Source: Minisyncoccota bacterium (GTDB lineage Bacteria > Patescibacteriota > Minisyncoccia > Phycocordibacterales > UBA9973). From it: DNA of 5,738 bases. Positions 1-5,738 of this stretch are shown here, piece by piece (positions within the stretch are counted from its first letter, which is position 1; the number at the start of each line of letters is the position of its first letter). The notes under the pieces are model-generated. The model was not told where the DNA came from. It did no database searches and saw only the letters and a list, made by a program, of their open reading frames with translations. Made by a program: the position numbers and the translations under genes. Location of the stretch: positions 23,579 to 29,316 of the forward strand of contig JAGOOL010000002.1 in assembly GCA_017992485.1 (NCBI GenBank). The letters are read 5' to 3'.

Positions 1-1926
1 ACAGCTCTTACTGGTGGTGCAGAACCATCAGGTGCGTTTTGGAATCCTGCTGACCAAAAACTATATTTTGTTTCAGACAGTGGAACGATTACTCGTCAGA
101 ACCAAGATGGTACAAACGTTGTCGAACTTGGAACAGGTTTGGGTAACCTCGAAGGTATAACAGCGACATCAGCAGTAAATCCAACACACATAAATTATAT
201 GTATGTTATTGATGAAAATCTCGTTAGAATGAGAGAGTACAATCCAAATGTCACAGCGACTACTGGTGCATTCACTGGCAATTACTGGAATCTCTCAGGC
301 GGCACAGGTATTCCAGCTGCGGACGTTAACGTAGCAGCAAATGCAAGCATCGAAGGTATTACTTTCGTACCAGATGTTACTCCAGCGGGTCCATACGGCA
401 ATAGTCAATTTACGACAGGGGGACTATTCTATGTTTCATCTCAACAGACTGGCAAGATCTATGTTTTGGATATCGATATTCGTAACTCAAACACTGCACC
501 AGTTCTCAAGGGTACGATTATTCCAAACCTCATAACTACAGGAGCTGGATCAACAGACATTTCTGATCTCTACTATGCAGCTGCTACAAATAAACTCTTC
601 GTTCTCTATGATGCAAACGGTGTCGTTCATGAAATGCGAACAAACGGTGCTTATTATAATGAATATCGAACTCCACTCAGTTATGGAGGTGAGGGCATTA
701 CGACAATTCCAAGTTGTTCCGCTACGAGCACTTCAATTATCCTTGCGTACGACCAAGGTTCTGTCAGTAAATACAGTAACTATCCACAACCTTGCGTTGA
801 TGTAACTCCTCCAGTTATTTCATCTCTTGTCTCAACCCCAGTTGGAACATCAGTTACGGTCGGCTGGACAACAAACGAAACATCAGACTCTTACATTGAA
901 TACGGTATAGGTGGTTACACACTCAATAGTGGAAATGTTACTCTCAAAACAACAGGACATTTAATCGCTGTAACTGGTCTCCCTGTCGGCACATACCAAT
1001 ATCGCGTGAAATCAAAAGACGAAGCCGGAAATATTTCATCGTACACAACAGGCAGCTTCCAGATTGGCAGCGCTGCAGTAGATCCAATCATATATGCTGC
1101 AGGTGACATTGCTGTTGGTGACCCAACAGGCAGAATGCAGACATCAAACTGGATGCTCGGTAACCTTACAAACGTTGCAGCAATTCTCAACCTTGGTGAC
1201 AATGCCTATGACAATGGAACACTTACAGAATTCAATAACTACTATGCTCCATCATGGGGACGTGCAGCCTTGCTCAATCTCACAAAACCTACTCCTGGTA
1301 ACCATGAATACCAAACAACAAATGCTAGTGGCTACTACGACTACTTCAACGGCGTAGGAGTAAACACAGGACGCGCAGGCACTCGTGGAGTAGGCTACTA
1401 CAGTTACAATATCGGCAACTGGCATTTGATTGCACTCAATACAAGCAGCAACTGTTCATATGTTAGTTGCGCTGTTGGATCAACCCAGGAAACATGGCTT
1501 CGCAATGACCTTACTGCAAATGCAGGTATGTGTACGATTGCTTACGCTCACCACCCACGCTACTCATACAACGATCACGGTAACAATACTGCAATTCAAC
1601 CACTCTGGGATGCGCTTGCAGACAACAATGTTGAAATGTATCTCGCTGGCCACGATCACGGTTACGAAGTTAAGAAAAAAATGAATTCAGCTGGAACAGT
1701 CGTCACCAACGGTATCGGTGTCCGACAGTTCGTTGTTGGTACTGGCGGTACAAACAACTTTTACCAAGTTGGTTCTGGTCCAAACCAAGAAACAGCCGCT
1801 GGTTCTGCAATCAACAACACCTACGGTGTTCTCAAACTCACACTCAAGGCTTCATCATATGATTGGGCATTCGTCCGAACATCTGACGGTGCAATACTAA
1901 ACAGCGGATCAGAATCTTGCTACTAA
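1..1926 (+). CDS. Secreted multidomain metallophosphoesterase (beta-propeller, Fn3, purple acid phosphatase-like), 5' partial
   Basis: The frame is open from base 1 and ends at TAA 1924-1926, so the N-terminus lies outside the window; 641 residues are visible (numbered here from the first codon). Residues 1-265 carry propeller-like repeats, with EG(I) turns at about 51, 118 and 231 and strands such as LYFVSD, GLFYVSS and KLFVLYD, resembling SdiA-regulated or esterase-like phytase propellers. Residues 269-355 form an Fn3 module (VGWTTNETSDSYIEYG). Residues 361-641 are a calcineurin-like phosphoesterase with the five purple acid phosphatase blocks: GDIA (D369), GDNAY (D400, Y403), GNHE (N434, H435), AHH (H517, H518) and GHDHGYE (H551, H553). 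All expected metal ligands are present, so it should bind two metals and hydrolyse phosphate esters outside the cytoplasm; the substrate is unknown. The end (DWAFVRTSDGAILNSGS) matches the usual close of this family. No C-terminal anchor is seen. The enzyme class is well supported, the propeller family is not. TTG 139 is not a credible start because it cuts into the propeller. Confidence 0.88.
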   Translation, partial: TALTGGAEPSGAFWNPADQKLYFVSDSGTITRQNQDGTNVVELGTGLGNLEGITATSAVNPTHINYMYVIDENLVRMREYNPNVTATTGAFTGNYWNLSGGTGIPAADVNVAANASIEGITFVPDVTPAGPYGNSQFTTGGLFYVSSQQTGKIYVLDIDIRNSNTAPVLKGTIIPNLITTGAGSTDISDLYYAAATNKLFVLYDANGVVHEMRTNGAYYNEYRTPLSYGGEGITTIPSCSATSTSIILAYDQGSVSKYSNYPQPCVDVTPPVISSLVSTPVGTSVTVGWTTNETSDSYIEYGIGGYTLNSGNVTLKTTGHLIAVTGLPVGTYQYRVKSKDEAGNISSYTTGSFQIGSAAVDPIIYAAGDIAVGDPTGRMQTSNWMLGNLTNVAAILNLGDNAYDNGTLTEFNNYYAPSWGRAALLNLTKPTPGNHEYQTTNASGYYDYFNGVGVNTGRAGTRGVGYYSYNIGNWHLIALNTSSNCSYVSCAVGSTQETWLRNDLTANAGMCTIAYAHHPRYSYNDHGNNTAIQPLWDALADNNVEMYLAGHDHGYEVKKKMNSAGTVVTNGIGVRQFVVGTGGTNNFYQVGSGPNQETAAGSAINNTYGVLKLTLKASSYDWAFVRTSDGAILNSGSESCY

Positions 1927-1945
1927 TTCATCAATAGCATTCAAG

Positions 1946-1979
1946 CCAAAAGCGCCCGAAACGGCGCTTTTGCTTTTGG
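1946..1979 (+). terminator. Intrinsic terminator after the phosphoesterase gene
   Basis: Twenty-one bases after the stop, AAAAGCGCC (1948-1956) pairs perfectly with GGCGCTTTT (1963-1971) around a six-base loop CGAAAC. The 3' arm ends in four T and a second T-run follows at 1974-1977. The A and T runs flanking the GC core would let it work in both directions. CCAAAAGC at 1946-1953 could instead pair with GCTTTTGG at 1972-1979, a competing longer-range fold. It separates gene 1 from gene 2. Confidence 0.8.
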
Positions 1980-1980
1980 G

Positions 1981-1993
1981 GATAATTGTTATC
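1981..1993. promoter_or_regulatory. GATAAT-type palindrome, possible operator
   Basis: GATAATTGTTATC is an inverted repeat with five-base arms (GATAA / TTATC). It equals the 6-1-6 form of the classical Fur-box core (GATAAT-N-ATTATC) with one mismatch. It sits 44 bases upstream of the -35 of gene 2, which is distant for a simple repressor site. In an AT-rich spacer such a palindrome can arise by chance, so this is a tentative call based only on the motif. Confidence 0.25.
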
Positions 1994-2010
1994 AATAATG
2001 AGGAAAATAG

Positions 2011-2048
2011 CTTGATATATAAGGATATATTACCATATTGACTTGATA
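2011..2048 (+). repeat. Short direct repeats upstream of the gene 2 promoter
   Basis: Two sets are visible. CTTGATA occurs at 2011-2017 and 2042-2048, 31 bases apart (about three helical turns). GATATATAA (2014-2022) and GATATATTA (2024-2032) lie 10 bases apart, one helical turn, just upstream of the -35 at 2038. They could be an activator site or UP-element-like AT tracts, or simply low-complexity AT sequence. Confidence 0.3.
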
Positions 2049-2066
2049 GTTACATTGTGATATAAT
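2038..2066 (+). promoter_or_regulatory. Sigma70-type promoter of the 284-residue secreted protein
   Basis: The -35 is TTGACT (2038-2043), followed by a 17-base spacer and TATAAT (2061-2066). The -10 is preceded by TG at 2058-2059, giving an extended -10 (TGATATAAT). Transcription should start near 2073, leaving a leader of about 46 bases before ATG 2119. This is a near-consensus housekeeping promoter, so gene 2 is probably strongly and independently expressed. It does not look like the Bacteroidota type (TTG / TAnnTTTG). Confidence 0.75.
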
Positions 2067-2118
2067 ATTAATAAGTTCCTTAATATAAACGAAACCAAAT
2101 ATAAATAAACTAAAAGTC

Positions 2119-2973
2119 ATGAAAAAACTCCTTTACTCTCTTGCGATCGCAGGCATCTGCATCGTGACTTCAGTGGCTACACCTACTGCAGCATCTGCTC
2201 AAATATGTGTAAATTATGTACAGATCAACGCCAAGCAATTCCAAGCTGGTGGCACATTTCTTGCCCAGTCTGGCGAAGCACAAAATGAACTCCCCGGGGC
2301 TTTGTTTTATGGCCAAAAGCGCTATGGCAAAGTCTGGAATATTCACCAACGCCAATTTGAGGACTTGCTTCCGTATAATTCATTGCTCGACAGCTGCATT
2401 GGCGCAGGAGCAACACATTTTACTGATTTAAGTACAATGCATATGCTTGACGTTATCCAGTACCGAGTCACATTGGTACCGGTAGATGTCCCTCAGATGT
2501 TTAGTGGTATTAGTACGCACATCAAGTTGCCATGGAGAGGAAATCCTCTTGGCCGCATGGTTGAGCTGAATCCCGAATACGAAAGCGGAACGCAACTGAA
2601 CACGCACATTGAGACATTGGTGGTGACTGGAGCAAATCTACCGGTAACCCACGATGCATTTCTTGAAAACCGTACAATCAATGGCGACAAAGAGGATACA
2701 GATTTCTCAGACCTTTTAGAACCATTACTAGGACAACTATTTCCAATCAGTGGAAATCCTGGAAGTACAATTACTATTCAGAACCCATACGAAGTACCAT
2801 TTTCGGTACGGATTGTGAATCTATCTGGAAGCGTTGTTGCTACTGCAGCAGTCGACGGCGGAACATTTAGTTTCGTAGGCGATGAATATGCAAATGGAAT
2901 CTACTTCTTCGATATTACTATTACTGACGAGCCTGATGCTCGTGTAGTACATAGAGTAATTCTTCAGAAATAA
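2119..2973 (+). CDS. Secreted protein of unknown function with a C-terminal sorting-tail-like beta domain
   Basis: Complete gene of 284 residues, ATG 2119 to TAA 2971. Residues 1-27 form a classical signal peptide: KK, a hydrophobic stretch (LLYSLAIAGICIV), then a cleavage site after ASA before QICVNY. This fixes the start, although no Shine-Dalgarno sequence precedes it (ACTAAAAGTC). Residues 28-205 are not a family I recognise; they contain only two cysteines (about 30 and 93) and no evident catalytic motif. Residues 212-284 look like a compact beta-sandwich tail: NP at 222-223, the strand pattern VRIVNLSGSVV, then NGIYFFDI around 259-265, and a final VILQK. This spacing and ending resemble type IX secretion type A tails (PNP... 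G..V ... GxY ... K), a system known from Bacteroidota. Whether it sorts the protein here is inference; a generic Ig-like domain is the alternative. It is its own transcription unit, with a strong promoter before it and a terminator after it. Confidence 0.9.
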   Translation: MKKLLYSLAIAGICIVTSVATPTAASAQICVNYVQINAKQFQAGGTFLAQSGEAQNELPGALFYGQKRYGKVWNIHQRQFEDLLPYNSLLDSCIGAGATHFTDLSTMHMLDVIQYRVTLVPVDVPQMFSGISTHIKLPWRGNPLGRMVELNPEYESGTQLNTHIETLVVTGANLPVTHDAFLENRTINGDKEDTDFSDLLEPLLGQLFPISGNPGSTITIQNPYEVPFSVRIVNLSGSVVATAAVDGGTFSFVGDEYANGIYFFDITITDEPDARVVHRVILQK

Positions 2974-2997
2974 AACATTTTATTTTGGATTAGACGG

Positions 2998-3032
2998 ACA
3001 CCTCTCTTCGTAATTGAAGGAGGTGTTTTTTT
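2998..3032 (+). terminator. Intrinsic terminator after the secreted protein gene
   Basis: ACACCTC (2998-3004) pairs with GAGGTGT (3020-3026), and the stem continues as CTTC (3006-3009) with GAAG (3016-3019), leaving T3005 bulged and a six-base loop GTAATT. A run of seven T follows (3026-3032). It starts 25 bases after the gene 2 stop and should end that transcript. Confidence 0.88.
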
Positions 3033-3079
3033 ATACCCATTTTTTCTTTCCATAGACATTTGTATTCCACAGGTATTTG

Positions 3080-3108
3080 TACTATTCACACCGCAACCGC
3101 GATACAAT
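3080..3108 (+). promoter_or_regulatory. Weak candidate promoter for the Fn3 surface protein
   Basis: TACAAT at 3103-3108 is a good -10. At 17 bases upstream lies TACTAT (3080-3085), a poor -35; TTGTAC at 3077-3082 is better but gives a 20-base spacer. Start would be near 3115, about 48 bases before ATG 3163. A promoter is needed here because a strong terminator precedes this gap. Two similar stretches, ATTTGTATTCCACA from 3058 and ATTTGTACTATTCACA from 3075, overlap the region and could be a binding site. Confidence 0.35.
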
Positions 3109-3117
3109 AGAACGAGT

Positions 3118-3145
3118 ATAACCCAACAAGTCGGGCGTTATTTTT
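3118..3145 (+). promoter_or_regulatory. Leader hairpin followed by a T-run ahead of the Fn3 gene
   Basis: ATAACCC (3118-3124) can pair with GGCGTTAT (3134-3141) with C3136 bulged, around a nine-base loop, and is followed by five T (3141-3145). It lies in the presumed leader, ending 17 bases before the start codon. The shape is that of a weak intrinsic terminator, so it might attenuate transcription or simply structure the leader. The stem is short with few GC pairs, so confidence is low. Confidence 0.3.
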
Positions 3146-3162
3146 ATCAACTTCATTATCAT

Positions 3163-5738
3163 ATGCAAAATAAAAAAAATCTCAGTACAGTTTTAGTGGT
3201 CATTATTCTCATCGGTGCTTTCTTGGTCTTGCGTGCAGCTATAGTCGGACAGCTCAGCACAAATATTAAAGATGCGGACTTCGAAGAAGATGCACTTAAG
3301 GCAGCAGCCTGTACTCCTCCGACAGTTAGCAACATTCAAGTTTCAAATATCAGCGCAACTGGTGCAACTGTGACATGGACAACGAATCAGCAAACAACAT
3401 CTGCTGTTCGCCTCGGAACAACATCTACCTCAATGACATGGCTTGCAACAATGGATACACCTGCTGCAACGAACGGCGTTACGATGCACTCGTATACTTT
3501 GTCTGGCCTTTCTGCTGCTCGAACATACTACTACCGCGTCCGATCTTCAAACGGTACATGTCAGAAAACAAGTACGACAAATTCGTTCTCAACGCTTTCT
3601 ACTTCAACCGGCAATCCTGATGTGACAGGTCCAACAACGCCAACCAACCTAGCCGCTACAGACATCACGAGTAATTCACTAACACTTACCTGGAACGCTT
3701 CAAGTGATCCTACAATAACTGGCTCGGTTACTTCCGGTGTAAAAGGATATGAAGTCTATGGCCCCAACTCAGCTTGTAACGTCAATGGTTCAGCTGGTTA
3801 CTGTGGTAACGTACTCAGTTCTAGTACCGGTACACAAAGTAAAGCCATTACCGGTTTATCTCCCGCTACGCTCTATACAGGTAGTACTGGCACAAAAGCC
3901 GGCTTTACGGTAAAAGCTTTTGATAATGTCGGTAACTATTCTGCAGGAACACCTCGACTTGCGACAAGAACGATGACGACAACAACACCAAACGATCTGT
4001 GTCTCAATATCGCAGGTATACAAGAGACCGTTCCAGCCGGCCTTGTTCGAGATAGTGCAGGCAACTGTGTTACTCCTCCGGACACAGTCGCACCTTCTGT
4101 TCCAACAGGTGTTTCGATGACAGCAAAAACTTCTACATCTATTTCTATCGCTTGGAATGCTTCAACTGACAATGTCGGTGTTGCCGGTTACCGAATCTAT
4201 GTAAACAGTGAAAGTACACCCGCAAATGCTTCATTGGTTGCTGGTACTACGTATACAATCAACGGTTTGTCACCAAGCAGTATCTACCAAATTACGGTGA
4301 AGGCACTCGATGCTGCCGGTAACTCATCTACATTCAGTAATTCAATTTCAATTACGACTGATTCAAATGTGACAACTGATGTCACTGCTCCAACACGACC
4401 AACAGGTCTCACTGCAACAAACATCACAAGTACATCGTTTACACTCAACTGGACAGCTTCAACTGATGACACCCTCACTCCTGCCCAGATCCACTACGAT
4501 GTCTACGGTTCATCACAAGCTTGTAACGTTAGTGGTATTGTCGGTTACTGTGGTGCTGTAACTGGTACAACATCAATGAACATCACTGGTCTCTCAGCTG
4601 GTACAACATACTCAGCACTTGTCGGCGCAAACGCTGGTTTCGTTGTTCAAGCATATGATGACAGTCTCCACTATTCTGCTGGTTCCAACCTGCTCTCTGT
4701 CACAACAACATCTGGTGCGGATACAACTGCTCCATCAGCTCCAACTGGTGTCTCAATGACTTCTAAAACATCAACATCGATTTCAATTTCTTGGACAGCT
4801 TCAACTGACAATGTTGGTGTTGCTGGCTACCGAATCTACGTTAACAATGCAACAACGCCAGTGAATGCTTCTCTGGTTGCTGGAACTACGTATACGATCA
4901 ACGGTCTATCACCAGTCACTGCGTATAGTATCAACGTTAAAGCTGTTGATGCCGCAAATAATGTGTCTGCTGTAAGTAACTCTATTTCTGTAACCACAGA
5001 TGCAAACATCACGATCGATGTCACTGCTCCAACTCGACCTACAGGTCTCACTGCAACAAACATCACGAGCTCATCATTCACCCTCAACTGGGCGGCTTCA
5101 ACTGATGACACACTTACTCCGGCTCAGATTCACTACGATGTTTACGGTTCATCACAAGCTTGTAACGTTGGTGGTGTTGTCGGTTATTGTGGTGCAGTGA
5201 CTGGAACAACTTCGATGATCATTACTGGCCTTTCTCCTGCAACAACATACTCTGCACCTGTCGGAGTAAACGCTGGTTTCGTTGTTCAGTCATACGATGA
5301 TGCTCTTCACTACTCAACAGGTTCAAACCTTCTCACTGTTACAACAATCGCTGGCGCTGATACAACAGCACCTGTTATCTCAAACGTTCAAGTAAATCCG
5401 ACAGCAACATATGCTACGGTAACCTGGACGACAAATGAAAATTCTAATACATTAGTTGAATTCGGCTCGACAACAGCGTACGGACTCACAGCTTCAAACT
5501 CGATAATGGCAACTTCTCACTCGCAGAACATTACTGGTTTGACGAGTGGCAACACATATAACTATCGTGTTAAATCAACTGATGCAGCTGGCAATACAGC
5601 TACATCTGGAAACTACACCTTCGTAGCTCAGGCTGGCCCAACAGCTTGCGCAAATACATCAACAACCGGTTATGAAAAAGCAATGTGGGTTTGGAAAAAG
5701 AATACTGAAGTTGTTACAGCAGGAAGCACAGAACAAAA
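3163..5738 (+). CDS. Membrane-anchored surface protein with seven fibronectin type III modules, 3' partial
   Basis: The frame is open from ATG 3163 to the window end: 858 codons without a stop. ATG 3163 is the first ATG, GTG or TTG in this frame after the gene 2 stop, and no Shine-Dalgarno sequence precedes it. MQNKKN and a hydrophobic segment at residues 9-31 (VLVVIILIGAFLVL) form an uncleaved-looking signal anchor, N-terminus inside. Outside follow Thr/Ser-rich Fn3 modules: A (about 50-146), B (156-271), a Cys-bracketed linker (277-306), C (307-405), B (406-519), C (520-618), B (619-732) and A (733-823). B modules carry a conserved Cys pair nine residues apart (205/214, 454/463, 667/676), probably a disulfide loop. 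The last residues (about 833-858, with AMWVWKK) begin a different domain, perhaps a glycosidase-like barrel. The Fn3 array is probably a stalk that presents this C-terminal domain or mediates adhesion; the function is not deducible from what is visible. Confidence 0.9.
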   Translation, partial: MQNKKNLSTVLVVIILIGAFLVLRAAIVGQLSTNIKDADFEEDALKAAACTPPTVSNIQVSNISATGATVTWTTNQQTTSAVRLGTTSTSMTWLATMDTPAATNGVTMHSYTLSGLSAARTYYYRVRSSNGTCQKTSTTNSFSTLSTSTGNPDVTGPTTPTNLAATDITSNSLTLTWNASSDPTITGSVTSGVKGYEVYGPNSACNVNGSAGYCGNVLSSSTGTQSKAITGLSPATLYTGSTGTKAGFTVKAFDNVGNYSAGTPRLATRTMTTTTPNDLCLNIAGIQETVPAGLVRDSAGNCVTPPDTVAPSVPTGVSMTAKTSTSISIAWNASTDNVGVAGYRIYVNSESTPANASLVAGTTYTINGLSPSSIYQITVKALDAAGNSSTFSNSISITTDSNVTTDVTAPTRPTGLTATNITSTSFTLNWTASTDDTLTPAQIHYDVYGSSQACNVSGIVGYCGAVTGTTSMNITGLSAGTTYSALVGANAGFVVQAYDDSLHYSAGSNLLSVTTTSGADTTAPSAPTGVSMTSKTSTSISISWTASTDNVGVAGYRIYVNNATTPVNASLVAGTTYTINGLSPVTAYSINVKAVDAANNVSAVSNSISVTTDANITIDVTAPTRPTGLTATNITSSSFTLNWAASTDDTLTPAQIHYDVYGSSQACNVGGVVGYCGAVTGTTSMIITGLSPATTYSAPVGVNAGFVVQSYDDALHYSTGSNLLTVTTIAGADTTAPVISNVQVNPTATYATVTWTTNENSNTLVEFGSTTAYGLTASNSIMATSHSQNITGLTSGNTYNYRVKSTDAAGNTATSGNYTFVAQAGPTACANTSTTGYEKAMWVWKKNTEVVTAGSTEQ
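3994..4080 (+). other. Cys-bracketed linker segment inside the Fn3 protein
   Basis: Residues 278-306 read DLCLNIAGIQ, then VPAGL, then DSAGNCV and PP; Cys280 and Cys302 bracket the segment. It sits between the first B-type and first C-type Fn3 modules and is unlike either. From memory, similar short C..NI.G.Q..VP.G...D..GNC segments recur in surface proteins of Patescibacteria, often just before a Pro-rich linker. A single disulfide would make it a small knob or spacer. The role is unknown. Confidence 0.55.
4081..4719 (+). repeat. Tandem Fn3-pair repeat, copy 1 (C-type plus B-type module)
   Basis: This is the first of two 639-base units (213 codons) that follow each other directly in frame. 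It encodes a C-type Fn3 module (DTVAPSVPTGVSM..., 99 residues) and a B-type Fn3 module (DVTAPTRPTGLTATNIT..., 114 residues with the Cys pair). By hand alignment the encoded units differ at about 38 of 213 positions with no insertion or deletion. Confidence 0.92.
4720..5358 (+). repeat. Tandem Fn3-pair repeat, copy 2 (C-type plus B-type module)
   Basis: Second unit, offset exactly 639 bases from the first at every anchor checked (GATACA at 4720, GTCACTGCTCC at 5020 against 4381). The C half differs at about 23 of 99 residues and the B half at about 15 of 114. In the 120 bases at 5080-5199 I count 14 base differences from copy 1; 10 of the 13 changed codons are silent. After this unit the next GATACAACAGCACC (5359) begins an A-type module, so the array stops at two copies. 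Confidence 0.92.

Noticed and set aside
139..141. TTG as the start of the phosphoesterase
   Set aside because: The frame is open to base 1 and the upstream codons (GAFWNPADQKLYFVSD) are clear propeller sequence, so the true start is outside the window.
915..1202. Reverse-strand open frame of 95 codons
   Set aside because: It lies wholly opposite the Fn3 and first phosphoesterase blocks and has no recognisable protein features of its own.
1571..1662. Eleven-base direct repeat ACGATCACGGT at 1571-1581 and 1652-1662
   Set aside because: It follows from the similar peptides NDHGN and HDHGY within the catalytic domain; no sign of a separate function.
3018..3023. AGGAGG, a perfect Shine-Dalgarno-like sequence
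   Set aside because: It is the 3' arm of the terminator stem after gene 2; no start codon with a long open frame follows at a proper distance.
2974..3162. The gap between genes 2 and 3 has no stop in the shared frame, so read-through of TAA 2971 would fuse both proteins
   Set aside because: A terminator lies in the gap, gene 3 begins with its own membrane anchor, and 63 stop-free codons can occur by chance.
4284..4478. Reverse-strand open frame of 64 codons, with a similar one at 4836-5111
   Set aside because: They look alike only because both lie opposite the two copies of the Fn3 repeat; they are shadows of the coding strand.

Overview
The window holds three genes in a row, all on the + strand and all in the same reading frame register. 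All three appear to encode exported or surface proteins: a 3' part of a secreted phosphoesterase (1-1926), a complete 284-residue secreted protein of unknown function (2119-2973), and the 5' part of a very long membrane-anchored protein built of fibronectin type III (Fn3) modules (3163 to the window end). No RNA gene, mobile element, CRISPR array or reverse-strand gene could be supported.

Organism: this looks like a bacterium with moderate GC, and my best guess is a member of the Patescibacteria (candidate phyla radiation, Parcubacteria-like). Reasons are the strings of Thr/Ser-rich Fn3 modules behind a single N-terminal membrane segment, the Cys-bracketed linker of the form DLC...NIAG...VPAG...D..GNC near residues 279-302 of the third gene (a motif I associate with that group), and start codons without a Shine-Dalgarno sequence. 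The sigma70-type promoter before gene 2 (TTGACT, 17 bp, TATAAT with an extended -10) argues against Bacteroidota, although the tail of the gene 2 product resembles the type IX sorting tails typical of that phylum. The assignment is inference, not proof.

Layout: 1-1926 reads through from upstream as a beta-propeller-like region, one Fn3 module and a purple-acid-phosphatase-like catalytic domain. 1927-2118 holds a terminator, a GATAAT-type palindrome, phased direct repeats and a strong promoter. 2119-2973 encodes a signal peptide, an unrecognised middle and a beta-sandwich tail. 2974-3162 holds a second terminator, a weak promoter and a leader hairpin. From 3163 the open frame runs to the window end (858 codons, no stop) with seven Fn3 modules in the order A-B-linker-C-B-C-B-A. 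The C-B pair is duplicated in tandem with an exact 639-base period, and a new Trp-containing domain starts just before the edge.

How they may work together: each gene seems to be its own transcription unit, so this is a cluster of surface genes rather than an operon. The same type of Fn3 module (WTTNExS...VEFG) occurs in genes 1 and 3, which suggests module exchange within one genome's set of extracellular proteins. A shared pathway cannot be deduced from the sequence.
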